NCBI RefSeq assembly: GCF_014287635.1
Contig: NZ_JACOPH010000005.1
Span: forward strand, 141,829 to 205,828
Origin: Roseburia zhanii
Lineage (GTDB): Bacteria > Bacillota > Clostridia > Lachnospirales > Lachnospiraceae
Length of the DNA stretch: 64,000 bases
Direction of reading: 5' to 3'
Numbering within the stretch: position 1 is the stretch's first letter; each line of letters begins with the position of its first letter. Position numbers and translations under genes: made by a program. The notes below the pieces were generated by a model. The model saw only the letters and a list, made by a program, of their open reading frames with translations, did not search any database and was not told the DNA's origin. This document shows, piece by piece, positions 24,385 to 34,008 of this stretch.

Positions 24385-27300
24385 ATGACAAATCTGAAAA
24401 AGAAAGCATGGCTATTTCTGGCACTGTTTGCCTTATTGACACTGCTTCCACTGTCTGCTGCCAAAGTGAAAGCAGACGAGAAATCACCCGCTGCAAGCGG
24501 CACTTTAGGGAAAACAAAGGTCACTTATACCTTCGACGAAGAAAGCGGTACACTGACCTTGTCCGGCACCGGATATACCCCAACGTATTCCGGCAATGAT
24601 ACCCCGTTCTATCAATGCACAACGATCAAGCATATTGTGATCGAAGAAGGTGTCACAAGCTTACGTCAATGGCTCTTTTATGAACTTACCGGTGTGGAAA
24701 GCGTATCCATTCCATCTACCGTTACCTCGATTGACCGTGATGCATTTGCAGGTACATCTGTAATCGGGGACGGCTTTACGATCTCTGCTGACAATACAGA
24801 GTTTACAAGTGTAGACGGCTCTTTATTTAATAAGAACAAGACCATCTTGTATAAATATGCTGATAAAGATGCTTCTGTATATGAAGATTATACGATTCCG
24901 TCTGGTGTCACTATGATCTATGGCAATGCATTTTGTTCTGAAACTACGCTTGGCACTTTGACTTTAACTGGTAAAGCATTACAATTAAATGAATATGCAC
25001 TCAGCGAACCACAGATCAAACATCTGGTGCTTGGGGAAGGTGTCACTTTTTTAGCTGCCAAAAACAAACTGTCAGCTGCAACACTTTTAGATACTGAGAT
25101 TACGATTCCGGCATCATTAAAAGAATTACAGAATAGTGGCAGCAATCTTTTTGAAAATACCAAATTTGAAAACATCCATGTAGCCGACAACCACCCGAAT
25201 TATTATGAAATCGACGGTGTTGTGATTGACCGAAATACAAACGAACTTGTATTTTATCCACGCGGCAGAAAAGATACTTCTTATACAACCCCTGACAAGG
25301 TATCTTCCATTGCAAAATATGCCATCCAGAATGACAATCTGAAATCCGTTACGTTATCATATAATGTAGAAAAATTAAATTCCACAGCTATTTACGGTTC
25401 TTCTATTGAAACATATACCGTTCTCAATCCATTTATGGAATGTGCAGACACAGTCTTTGGGATCAATAATAAACTGCCAAGCTTAAAAGAGATCCGTACT
25501 TACAAAAATTCGACACTGACTGCTTATATTTATCTAAAAGACATTAATTTCATTAACAAACTGTCTTATCTGCCGGATTGTGAAACACACACGATCGACG
25601 CAGACAGACATATCGATCCTACCTGTACGGAAAATGGAAAGGATCTCTGCCACATCTGTGGTACACAGATCGAGAATCCTGCCCTTGAGCCTTTAGGACA
25701 TGACTATGTTACAACGATCGTAGAGCCTACCTGTGCTTCTAAAGGATTTACGCTCCATTCCTGTTCGCGTGGGGACAGTGTCTATGCAGATAACGAAACA
25801 GAAATGCTTTCAGAACATGTCATGGAAGATGCTGATATGGCAGACTATGACAGCAGCACAAATGAAGAAATCCACTCCTGTAAGTATCGCCGTTCGGTAG
25901 AAATTCCGATTGCCCAGATACTTCCGGAATCAGCACATCCTTATGATAATAACCTTGACACCACTTATGAACTGTCCTATCCGGGAGCAAAGAAGATCAA
26001 GATCAAATTTGATGATAAGTCAATCCTCGCTCCATATGACAGGATAAAGTTCTATAAGAACTCCGTTTCAAATGCAAACCTCTTACAGTCCATAGGTCCC
26101 GGTAATCATTACGATCAGGAATTTACATTTGAAACTGACCATCTGATCATAAACCTGACTTCAGATGCAAAAGATACCAATTATGGATTTAAGGTCATTT
26201 CCGCAACTGCAATCACAGATGGCTGTGGATATATTGAACGTAAGAAACATACGGCACACTTAGAAACAGCAATAGATGGCACTCCGTCTACCTGTACCAC
26301 GAAGGGTGAAACAAAATACATGTGTATCATCTGTGCCGCAACATGGACAACGGAAGATGAACTTGCACCACACGTTCCAAGACCAAGTTATCGTGTAGAA
26401 CCAACCTGTACAAAAGATGGTTATGATAAATGTACCTACTGTGAAGCCATCATCCCAAATCCTGATTTAGGAAAGCTGGGACACGACTACACAGATACCG
26501 TTGCAGCACCGACCTGTTTTTCGGAAGGTTATACCCTGCACAGATGTAAACGCTGTCATCTTGCTTATAAGGATAACATTACTCCAAAAACCGCATCGCA
26601 TACATTCGGTGATGTCTACTATGATACAGCCACGAAGGAAGAAGTCAGGGAATGTACAGCCGGACATGCATCACAGACATTCACTGAAAACCTTCCTGAA
26701 TCTGTACATCCTTTTAAAGATACATCAACGGAATATTATGAGGTCTCCTGTCCCGGTGCCACTAAAATAGAAATCGCATTTGATGAAACAACTGATCTTA
26801 AATCTGAGATCAGCACAGGTGCCATACATGTTTATGATACAAATGAAGATGTTGCAAATTATTTAGAATTTTTACAAAATGACATTCCTTCAAAGACAAG
26901 AACCTATGATACTGACAATGTACTTCTGAAAGTAAATTATTCGGCAGGATGCTATGGTTTTAAAATCAAATCCGTAACTGCTTATTATGAGCCATGTAAC
27001 CATACAGAACGGACACCACATACCGAACATACCGAAATTGTGAAAAATGATACAGATTCTACCTGTCAGACTAAAGGAAAAACAACCTATTTCTGCACCC
27101 TGTGTAATCAGACAACCAGAATTGTTGAAAAAGAACTTGCAGACCACAGTTATTTAGGCGGTAAATGCAGATGGTGTGATGAAGAACATCATGTTGGCGG
27201 TTTTTCCAACATCAATGTCGATGAATTTGGTATCTTAACCTGGGATGCAGTAGATAATGCGGATTTTTATAGCGTCTTTCTGCGTGACAAAGAAGCTACC

Positions 27301-27987
27301 GACAAGTCTTATCAGATGATCACCAGTCGTCTGGCACAGACACGCTTTGATCTTTCTTCCTTTATAGAAGATGGCAAAACTTACTACATCGGACTTTGGG
27401 GAATGAGTGAAACTTATGATGATGATGTAGATAGTATTCCATTTGAATTTACTTATCATGCGCACAAACATGATTTTAGCGGTAACAAACAATTCTGTAC
27501 CTGTGGTGCCAAAAATCCTGACTATGTCGATCCATCCACCACACCAGTGACACCTTCCGAGCCTCCCACACCGTCGAAGCCATCACAGGGTACAACCGGT
27601 ACTCCTGCACCGGTAACACCAGCTCCGTCACAGACAACGGAAGGAACGGATACCACACAGACACCAGCTAATTCCGAAACACCGCAGAATACGGTAACCG
27701 CACCAAAAGCGACGTCCATCAAGTCGGTAAAAGGTAAGAAAAAATCTGTGCTGATCAAATGGAAAAAGGTCAAAGATGCAAACGGATATGAAATCCAGCT
27801 TGCTACAGATAAAAAATTTAAAAAGAATAAAAAGACCATAACGATCAAAAAGCAGACAACACGTACAACCGCAAAGAAATTAAAAGCAAAGAAAAAATAC
27901 TTTGTACGCATCCGTACTTATAAGGTTGTAAATGGTAAAAAAACTTATGCTTCATGGTCAAAAGTGAAAACTGTGAGAACAAAATAA
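24385..27987 (+). CDS. Secreted LRR_5 (BspA-like) surface protein with Cys-rich modules, CUB-like domains and FN3
   Basis: 1200 residues. It has a signal peptide (KKKAWLFLALFALLTLLPLSAA, then AKVKADE). LRR_5/BspA-type repeats follow (about 35-400: IEEGVTSLRQWLFYELTGV, VSIPSTVTSIDRDAF). Then come two copies of a unit made of a Cys-rich module (DPTCTENGKDLCHICG, GHDYVTTIVEPTCASKG) and a CUB-like beta domain (LPESAHPYDNN...YPGAKKIKIKFDD...YGFKVISATA and LPESVHPF...CPGATKIEIAFDE...YGFKIKSVTA). A Pro/Thr linker and a C-terminal FN3 domain complete it. No sortase motif is present; the very basic C-terminus may hold it to the wall. RBS AAAGGAG is present. Likely an adhesin or glycan/host-binding protein; ligand unknown. 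Confidence 0.85.
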   Translation: MTNLKKKAWLFLALFALLTLLPLSAAKVKADEKSPAASGTLGKTKVTYTFDEESGTLTLSGTGYTPTYSGNDTPFYQCTTIKHIVIEEGVTSLRQWLFYELTGVESVSIPSTVTSIDRDAFAGTSVIGDGFTISADNTEFTSVDGSLFNKNKTILYKYADKDASVYEDYTIPSGVTMIYGNAFCSETTLGTLTLTGKALQLNEYALSEPQIKHLVLGEGVTFLAAKNKLSAATLLDTEITIPASLKELQNSGSNLFENTKFENIHVADNHPNYYEIDGVVIDRNTNELVFYPRGRKDTSYTTPDKVSSIAKYAIQNDNLKSVTLSYNVEKLNSTAIYGSSIETYTVLNPFMECADTVFGINNKLPSLKEIRTYKNSTLTAYIYLKDINFINKLSYLPDCETHTIDADRHIDPTCTENGKDLCHICGTQIENPALEPLGHDYVTTIVEPTCASKGFTLHSCSRGDSVYADNETEMLSEHVMEDADMADYDSSTNEEIHSCKYRRSVEIPIAQILPESAHPYDNNLDTTYELSYPGAKKIKIKFDDKSILAPYDRIKFYKNSVSNANLLQSIGPGNHYDQEFTFETDHLIINLTSDAKDTNYGFKVISATAITDGCGYIERKKHTAHLETAIDGTPSTCTTKGETKYMCIICAATWTTEDELAPHVPRPSYRVEPTCTKDGYDKCTYCEAIIPNPDLGKLGHDYTDTVAAPTCFSEGYTLHRCKRCHLAYKDNITPKTASHTFGDVYYDTATKEEVRECTAGHASQTFTENLPESVHPFKDTSTEYYEVSCPGATKIEIAFDETTDLKSEISTGAIHVYDTNEDVANYLEFLQNDIPSKTRTYDTDNVLLKVNYSAGCYGFKIKSVTAYYEPCNHTERTPHTEHTEIVKNDTDSTCQTKGKTTYFCTLCNQTTRIVEKELADHSYLGGKCRWCDEEHHVGGFSNINVDEFGILTWDAVDNADFYSVFLRDKEATDKSYQMITSRLAQTRFDLSSFIEDGKTYYIGLWGMSETYDDDVDSIPFEFTYHAHKHDFSGNKQFCTCGAKNPDYVDPSTTPVTPSEPPTPSKPSQGTTGTPAPVTPAPSQTTEGTDTTQTPANSETPQNTVTAPKATSIKSVKGKKKSVLIKWKKVKDANGYEIQLATDKKFKKNKKTITIKKQTTRTTAKKLKAKKKYFVRIRTYKVVNGKKTYASWSKVKTVRTK

Positions 27988-27992
27988 TGAAA

Positions 27993-28037
27993 ATGATAAG
28001 AGCTGATCACCATAAAAAGTGATCAGCTCTCTTATTT
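27993..28037. terminator. Bidirectional terminator between the surface gene and the cobalamin operon end
   Basis: The stem AAGAGCTGATCAC/GTGATCAGCTCTCTT has a short loop. It serves the + strand surface gene and overlaps the 3' end of cbiA on the minus strand (cbiA stop at 28032). Confidence 0.75.
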
Positions 28038-29405
28038 CTGCCTATATTCTATGGTTTTTTCTACAAAACGCTTTGCAAATAGTGGGTTAGAAGGATAGTA
28101 AAGATGTGGAAATCCCATCCAGTGATCCTTTCCTGCGATCACACAGGGATAACTTCTGCCTGTAACCGGTTTTATGGCAGTACAGTCATTACCATTTTTT
28201 TCACTGTCATAATAATGAAATTCATGTCCCCGTATCCGTTCTCCTTCCCCTAAAAAATGATTGCCGGATTCCTGTATTTCGATATATCCAAAACGAACTA
28301 ATTTTCCGGTATCATAACAATCTGCTAAAACTGCTCCGACCATAGGATAGGAATGGTCATCCTGAGTCCGGATTGCTTTATGCAGATACATAAAACCACC
28401 ACACTCTGCAACAACCGGCATACCATCTTCTATCTTTTTCCGTATATCCTCTCGCATTGCTGTATTTTTACTGAGTTCTGCTGCATATAATTCAGGATAG
28501 CCGCCCACTAACAATATCCCGCTGCACCCATAGGGTAATGCCTGATCGTGGATTGGTGAAAAATATGCTATCTTTGCACCATATTCCTGTAATAACCGAA
28601 GATTATCCTCATAGAAAAAACAAAACGCTTCATCTTTTGCCACAGCAATCACAGGGGCATCTTCTGTGGGGGTCTTTTTTGGGCTCTCATCTAAAACCTT
28701 TTCACAGGAAAGATCTGCTGCAGCTTTTGCTATTTCCATGATCTGCTTTATAGAAACTGTCATCTGAATTTCTTCTGACACTTCCTTTAGTTTTTCTTTG
28801 ATATCTTCCATTTCAGTTGGCATTTTAAGTCCTAAATGTCTGCTTTCTATCTGAAACTGCCGTTTATCCGGAAAATATCCTACAACAGCAATGTCTAATT
28901 CTTTCTCGATCAAAGGCCTGAGCATTTCATAATATCCCTTAGACATCCGGTTTAAGATCACACCTTTGATCAGATGTTCACTATCATATGCTAAAAATCC
29001 ACCGATCAATGGAATGACAGAACGCCCCATTCCCTTTGCATCTATCACTAAGATAACCGGAGTCTTTGTCACTTTTGCCAGATGATAAGACGATCCTTCC
29101 TCTCTTACACCGGAAAGTCCGTCAAAAAGTCCCATAACGCCTTCTAAAACTGCAATATCAGCTTTGCCTGCACTCTTTTCAAAACTCTTTTTTGTTTTTT
29201 CTTCTCCTGTAAAAAAAGTATCCAGATTTTTAGATGGAATACCGATCACCTTGCGATGAAACATGGGATCGATGTAATCAGGTCCACACTTAAAAGATAT
29301 GACCTTCTGTCCCATATCTTTAAATGTCTGTAATAATGCACATGTCATGATCGTTTTTCCGCTTCCGCTTTTCGGTGCAGCGATCATCAACCGGTTAATT
29401 TTCAT
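28032..29405 (-). CDS. cbiA: Cobyrinate a,c-diamide synthase
   Basis: 457 residues. It amidates carboxylates a and c of cobyrinate using glutamine and ATP. The N-terminal P-loop is APKSGSGKTIMTCALLQ, followed by FKCGPDYIDPMFH. The C-terminal class I glutamine amidotransferase-like half has the nucleophile cysteine in VVAECGGFMYLH, with GHEFHYYDSEKN further on. It overlaps the 3' end of the cbiJ-cbiE-cbiT fusion gene by 11 bases and is the last gene of the cobalamin operon. Confidence 0.95.
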   Translation of the reverse strand: MKINRLMIAAPKSGSGKTIMTCALLQTFKDMGQKVISFKCGPDYIDPMFHRKVIGIPSKNLDTFFTGEEKTKKSFEKSAGKADIAVLEGVMGLFDGLSGVREEGSSYHLAKVTKTPVILVIDAKGMGRSVIPLIGGFLAYDSEHLIKGVILNRMSKGYYEMLRPLIEKELDIAVVGYFPDKRQFQIESRHLGLKMPTEMEDIKEKLKEVSEEIQMTVSIKQIMEIAKAAADLSCEKVLDESPKKTPTEDAPVIAVAKDEAFCFFYEDNLRLLQEYGAKIAYFSPIHDQALPYGCSGILLVGGYPELYAAELSKNTAMREDIRKKIEDGMPVVAECGGFMYLHKAIRTQDDHSYPMVGAVLADCYDTGKLVRFGYIEIQESGNHFLGEGERIRGHEFHYYDSEKNGNDCTAIKPVTGRSYPCVIAGKDHWMGFPHLYYPSNPLFAKRFVEKTIEYRQK

Positions 29406-31449
29406 CCTGCATCACCTCTCTAAATGAAAATGAACAGATCCAGACAGGATTTTCTGCCTGCATCAGATGGTAGTTTCCAAGATGTCTGCTCCTGCTAACC
29501 TGCATCAGGATCACATCTTCCTCTCTGACCGGAAACAGGGATAAAACCTCTTTCATTTCACAGATAGTTTCCATGCTGACCGCATTGAGCACGATCCGCA
29601 TATGTGGATTTTTCTGATACAAAACAGTTAAAATCTCTTTTAACTTTTCACCACTCCCACCGATAAATGCATGGGTAGGTACCGGAAGTTTTAAAAGTCC
29701 CTCCGGTGCTTCTGCTCTGATGATCTGTATATTTTCGAGTTCTGCTTTTTTCTGATTCTTTTCAATCAGATTGGCTGCCTCTGCCTTCTTTTCGATAGCA
29801 AATACACTGACACTTGAAGATAGTCCTGCTATCTCAACTGCAATCGATCCTGTTCCACTTCCAATATCATATACGACTGCATTCTGATGTAATTTCAGCT
29901 TACAGATGCTGACATCCCTGACTTCTTCTTTTGTCATAGGCACCCGCTCCCTGATAAATTCTGCATCTGCCTTTCCATGTGTCAGCCGTTTTTCTTCTGC
30001 CTCTGGATTTTGGATCAGACAGGTATAGAGTCCTTCTTTTGATATTGCAGTACATTCTTCAGGAGTCAGTGTAAGTATCTGCTGATCAGGATAAGATAAG
30101 TGGTAGCCTGCTGTCACTATACATTGTTCTAAACCGGCATTAACTAATAACTGACCTAATGCCCTGACATCCGATGCTCCTGACATTAACAAAAACAGTT
30201 TCTTTTCATGCCGGATCTTCTGTGTAAGATTCCTTATTTTTTTCCCATGTATACTGCATATGGCAGCATCCTGATAACTTTCTCCGATACAGGCAGCTAA
30301 ATAAGCAACCGACGAAATACCTGACAGTATACGGACAGATGCATACAACCGCTTTGCATCAATCTCTGTCTGTAATGCCTGATATAATTTCTGACACCCA
30401 CTGTAAAAACCACTATCACCGGAAAAAAGCACAACTATTTTTCTGCTTTCTCCCATCCACTCTTTTCCCTGCATCTGTTTTAAATAGGGAATGATCTGAT
30501 CTGCTGTATACAAAGGCTTTTTTTCGATTCGTGCCTGATATCCTGCGATCATCCTCTCTGCCCCTAATAATACATCCGCACTTTCTATTGCCTGTCTCAC
30601 TTCTTCAGTAAGGTTCTCCCTGCTTCCCATGCCTACACCGGCAAGTATCACTTCAAACGGTCTGTTCCATCTGATCTCTTTTTCACAGATCTCCTCTAAC
30701 CGTTTAGAGACTTCCCAAAAAGAATATCCTTCTTCTTCTCTCTCCTGGCCGATCACAAATGTCAATATTCCGGCTCTTTTTGCCGCTTCTGTTTTTTCTT
30801 TATAACCACCGGCTCTGCCGCTTCTTTTCGTCACAAGACACTTGATCTGGTATTGTCTTATCATGGCTTCATTCATCTCTGTGGTAAATGGTCCCTGCAA
30901 TGCCAGTATCTGTTTTCCTGCGATCCCATGCTCCATACAGATACTAAGGCTCTCCATTCCCGGTAATATGCGCACATAAAGCCTGTGTTTCAATGCTTCA
31001 TCTGATGCATAGACTGCTAATTCCTTACTTCCGGTCGTAAGAAGGATATTCCCTTCTACCTGTTCTAATGCCTTTGCGCAGGATTTGTGATCCTCAAATG
31101 TAACGATCTGACCGTTTCTGCCATCGCAGTCTTTTTCATCTACTTCTCTCTTTAAACGCAGATACGGGATCCTGGTGTCTTTCATGCTCTCCTTAATATT
31201 TTCCGTCACAACGGCTGCGTAAGGATGTGTGGCATCTACAACAGCTGCAAAATCATGCTCTGCTAAAAACTTCTGCATCTCTTTTTGATCCATTCTCCCC
31301 TGATGAACCGTTCTATAAGGATGCTCTCCTAAAACAATCTCTCCATATTCCGTCGCAACACATACGGTATGTGCAATGCCTGCTTCTGCTAAACATTCCG
31401 ATAATTTTCTTCCTTCAGTTGTTCCTGCAAATATCAGTATTTCTTTCAA
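29395..31449 (-). CDS. cbiJET: Triple fusion CbiJ-CbiE-CbiT (precorrin-6A reductase / C5,15-methyltransferase / decarboxylase)
   Basis: 684 residues. Residues 1-255 are CbiJ/CobK (ILIFAGTTEGRKLSECL, VVDATHPYAAVVTENI, LLTTGSKEL). Residues 264-485 are CbiE, a tetrapyrrole methylase domain (VILAGVGMGSRENLT, VLLGAERMI, VLFSGDSGFYSG). Residues 500-684 are CbiT, an SAM-dependent decarboxylating methyltransferase (VPMTKEEVRDVSICKLKL, VVYDIGSGTGSIAVEIA, HAFIGGSGEKLKEIL). Together they would reduce the macrocycle, methylate C5 and C15 and decarboxylate the C12 side chain. CbiE-CbiT fusions (CobL) are known; the added reductase gives one protein with three successive activities. It overlaps cbiH upstream by 35 bases. 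Confidence 0.93.
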   Translation of the reverse strand: MKEILIFAGTTEGRKLSECLAEAGIAHTVCVATEYGEIVLGEHPYRTVHQGRMDQKEMQKFLAEHDFAAVVDATHPYAAVVTENIKESMKDTRIPYLRLKREVDEKDCDGRNGQIVTFEDHKSCAKALEQVEGNILLTTGSKELAVYASDEALKHRLYVRILPGMESLSICMEHGIAGKQILALQGPFTTEMNEAMIRQYQIKCLVTKRSGRAGGYKEKTEAAKRAGILTFVIGQEREEEGYSFWEVSKRLEEICEKEIRWNRPFEVILAGVGMGSRENLTEEVRQAIESADVLLGAERMIAGYQARIEKKPLYTADQIIPYLKQMQGKEWMGESRKIVVLFSGDSGFYSGCQKLYQALQTEIDAKRLYASVRILSGISSVAYLAACIGESYQDAAICSIHGKKIRNLTQKIRHEKKLFLLMSGASDVRALGQLLVNAGLEQCIVTAGYHLSYPDQQILTLTPEECTAISKEGLYTCLIQNPEAEEKRLTHGKADAEFIRERVPMTKEEVRDVSICKLKLHQNAVVYDIGSGTGSIAVEIAGLSSSVSVFAIEKKAEAANLIEKNQKKAELENIQIIRAEAPEGLLKLPVPTHAFIGGSGEKLKEILTVLYQKNPHMRIVLNAVSMETICEMKEVLSLFPVREEDVILMQVSRSRHLGNYHLMQAENPVWICSFSFREVMQDEN

Positions 31450-32176
31450 TTTGATACCCTCTCTTTGTCAGCAGTTTTCCATTGACAATACTTGAATTTG
31501 AATTGCCGATAAATACTGTTGTAAACATATTTACTTCTGTTTCCCTTAATTCTTTTAATGTACAGGTTACTGCTTTTGTACCTTCCCTGCCAATGTTTTC
31601 CACGTAACCACAAGCACGCTCCTCCTCGATCACCTGTAACAGAATATCACAGGCTCTCATCAGATAATCTTTTCTCTTATGGCTTGATGGATTGTAAATA
31701 GCAATGACAAAATCCCCCTCTGCTGCAGCGATCAGACGTTTTTTTATCTTTTCCCATGGTGTCAGCAGGTCACTTAAACTGATAACACAAAAATCATGGT
31801 TTAACGGTGCTCCTAACACAGCCGCCCCGCTGCACGCTGCTGTAATTCCGGGAATCACTGTAAGTTCTATATCAGGATATTCCCTGTTTAATTCATACAT
31901 TAAAGAAGCTAGTCCATAGATCCCTGCATCACCACTACAGATCAAGGCTACCTGTTTTCCCTTTGCCGCTTCTTCAAAACACAGTCTGCACCGTTTTGTT
32001 TCCTGCTTCATCGGAGTGGTCATCATTTCTTTCTCTGCAAACCGCTCCCCTAATAGTTTGATATAGACCGTATAACCGATAATGACATCGGATGCTTCTA
32101 ATGCTTCTAGTGCTTCTACTGTCATCATTTCTTCTTTCCCCGGTCCCATTCCTATAATATAGATCCTATTCTTCAC
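31415..32176 (-). CDS. cbiH: Precorrin-3B / cobalt-factor III C17-methyltransferase
   Basis: 253 residues, tetrapyrrole methylase family. The N-terminus IIGMGPGKEEMMTVEALEAL and the mid motif ICSGDAGIYGLASLMYEL bind SAM. IPGITAACSGAAVLGAPLNHDF is characteristic of CbiH/CobJ. It catalyses ring contraction with C17 methylation together with CbiG. It overlaps cbiG by 11 bases upstream and the cbiJET fusion downstream. Confidence 0.95.
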   Translation of the reverse strand: MKNRIYIIGMGPGKEEMMTVEALEALEASDVIIGYTVYIKLLGERFAEKEMMTTPMKQETKRCRLCFEEAAKGKQVALICSGDAGIYGLASLMYELNREYPDIELTVIPGITAACSGAAVLGAPLNHDFCVISLSDLLTPWEKIKKRLIAAAEGDFVIAIYNPSSHKRKDYLMRACDILLQVIEEERACGYVENIGREGTKAVTCTLKELRETEVNMFTTVFIGNSNSSIVNGKLLTKRGYQIERNTDICRNN

Positions 32177-33245
32177 TAAAAGACACCTTCCATTCTCTTT
32201 TTGAAATTGCGATCGTCATTCCATTTTCTGCATGTTTCCCTAAAATGATCTTTCCGTCCATTCCGCAAGCTGCAAGAGCTGCCCGTTCACATACATTATC
32301 AACACCGACCTGTTCTTTTACAAAATCAGATACATGAAATTCCCCTTTTACTTCCTGTAATTGTGCTGATGAAAACGTATAAAACGGGATTCGTTTCTTC
32401 CTGCTAAAACTAAGAAATCCTTCCTCGTTTTTCTTCTGCTCTATTGATGCTAATGCTACTATCTGTTCTTCATCGATCCCTGCCATTTTTATGGTTCTAT
32501 GGATCAGTTCTTCTATCGCATCTGCTTCTTTTCCTTTTTTGCAGCCCATTCCAATGATATATTCTTTTGGTCTTAACAAAAGCAATGCATCTGTTTCTGT
32601 TTTGTCAGCTGTGATCAGGACATCTGCTGTCTGTACCGGTGGATATGGGATGAACCGAATACCAGACGGACATTCAGATGGATCTGAAAGATGTCCTGCC
32701 TCTACAGATATTGTAATTTCCCTGCCTGCTAATACTTTTGCAGATATCTTTGCGATCCCGTCTTTATTGACAACATGAAGACCGTTTCTCTTTGCAAATA
32801 AATCCACAGCAAATTTCCGGTTAATATCTGTTGCCGTTGTGATCACAGGAACCGCACCTATCTTTTCTGCTATCCGACAGGCAGTTTCATTTGCACCGCC
32901 CATGTGACCGGAAAGTATGGGAATGATATACCTTCCCTTCTCATCTGCCACAAGCACCGGACTATCCTTCCGTTTATCCGTTATACATGGTGCAACTGCC
33001 CTGACTGCGATTCCACATGCGCCTATAAACAGCAGGGTATGATGTGCCTGCATCTGCTTTTTTGTCCATTCCCCGATACGCTCCTCTACGAACTCCACCG
33101 GAAAGAAAGACTCTGTGCTTTGGATATATGAACACTTTGCAGCAACCGCAATATCTTCTGATCCCATATCACAGGCACATGTTTGTGCGATTTTCTGTGC
33201 CAATTGTAACCCCTGCTCCGTAAAACTAATGATTCTTAGTCCCAT
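32166..33245 (-). CDS. cbiG: Cobalt-precorrin-5A hydrolase
   Basis: About 359 residues. It opens the delta-lactone of cobalt-precorrin-5A and releases acetaldehyde. The N-terminal and central domains show LLFIGACGIAVRAVAPCI and IPILSGHMGGANETACRIAE. The C-terminal domain has IIGMGCKKGKEADAIEELI and ERAALAACGMDGKIILGKHAENGMTIAIS. The start MGLRIISFTE is preceded by AAAGGAA; an in-frame upstream ATG would give 29 extra residues with no RBS and a larger overlap with cbiF. It overlaps cbiF by 20 bases. Confidence 0.93.
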   Translation of the reverse strand: MGLRIISFTEQGLQLAQKIAQTCACDMGSEDIAVAAKCSYIQSTESFFPVEFVEERIGEWTKKQMQAHHTLLFIGACGIAVRAVAPCITDKRKDSPVLVADEKGRYIIPILSGHMGGANETACRIAEKIGAVPVITTATDINRKFAVDLFAKRNGLHVVNKDGIAKISAKVLAGREITISVEAGHLSDPSECPSGIRFIPYPPVQTADVLITADKTETDALLLLRPKEYIIGMGCKKGKEADAIEELIHRTIKMAGIDEEQIVALASIEQKKNEEGFLSFSRKKRIPFYTFSSAQLQEVKGEFHVSDFVKEQVGVDNVCERAALAACGMDGKIILGKHAENGMTIAISKREWKVSFSEE

Positions 33246-34008
33246 ACTCTGTTTCCTTTGCCTGTCTGTATTCTGTTGAAAAATCCGGTGCATACAATCT
33301 CGACTTATGATAATGCAGATGTGCGATCGCATCTCCCACTAATACGATGGCAGTCTTTGTGATCCCATGCTCTGCTGCCGTTTTCTGTAAAGTTTCTATC
33401 GTACAGACATATGCCTGCTCCTCTTTCCATGTCGCTTTGTAAACAAGTGCTGCCGGTGTTTCTTTTCTATATCCTCCTGCGATCAGTTTTTCACTTAATT
33501 CTGCTAACATTCCTGTACTTAAATAGACTGCCATTGATGCCTGATGCATGGCAAAACTTTCGATACTTTCCTTCGGGGGAACTTTTGTCTTTCCCTCCAT
33601 TCTTGTAATGATCAATGACTGTGAGATTCCCGGCAGTGTATATTCTAAATTCAAGGACGCCGCCGCACCAAAACAGGCACTCACTCCCGGACAGCTCTCA
33701 TATTCGATGCCCGCTGTATCCAGTGCATCCATCTGTTCTCTAATGGCACCATAAATACTCGGATCACCTGTATGTAATCTGACAAGCATTTTTCCTTCTG
33801 CCTGTGCCTGCTTCATCACTTCGATCACTTCATCTAATGTCATCTTTGCACTGTTATATATTTCACATTCCGCTTTTGCATACTCTAATAGTTCTGCGTT
33901 CACTAAAGAGCCTGCATAGATGATCACATCGGCATCTTCAAGCAGTCTCATTCCCCTGACTGTGATCAGATCTACGGCTCCTGTTCCTGCACCAACAAAG
34001 TAAACCAT
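33226..34008 (-). CDS. cbiF: Precorrin-4 / cobalt-precorrin-4 C11-methyltransferase
   Basis: 260 residues. Tetrapyrrole methylase signatures are MVYFVGAGTGAVDLITVRG, VIIYAGSLVN and VRLHTGDPSIYGAIREQM, as in CbiF/CobM. AAGGAGG precedes the ATG. The start lies within the last 37 bases of cbiD, showing tight coupling. Confidence 0.95.
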   Translation of the reverse strand: MVYFVGAGTGAVDLITVRGMRLLEDADVIIYAGSLVNAELLEYAKAECEIYNSAKMTLDEVIEVMKQAQAEGKMLVRLHTGDPSIYGAIREQMDALDTAGIEYESCPGVSACFGAAASLNLEYTLPGISQSLIITRMEGKTKVPPKESIESFAMHQASMAVYLSTGMLAELSEKLIAGGYRKETPAALVYKATWKEEQAYVCTIETLQKTAAEHGITKTAIVLVGDAIAHLHYHKSRLYAPDFSTEYRQAKETEYGTKNH

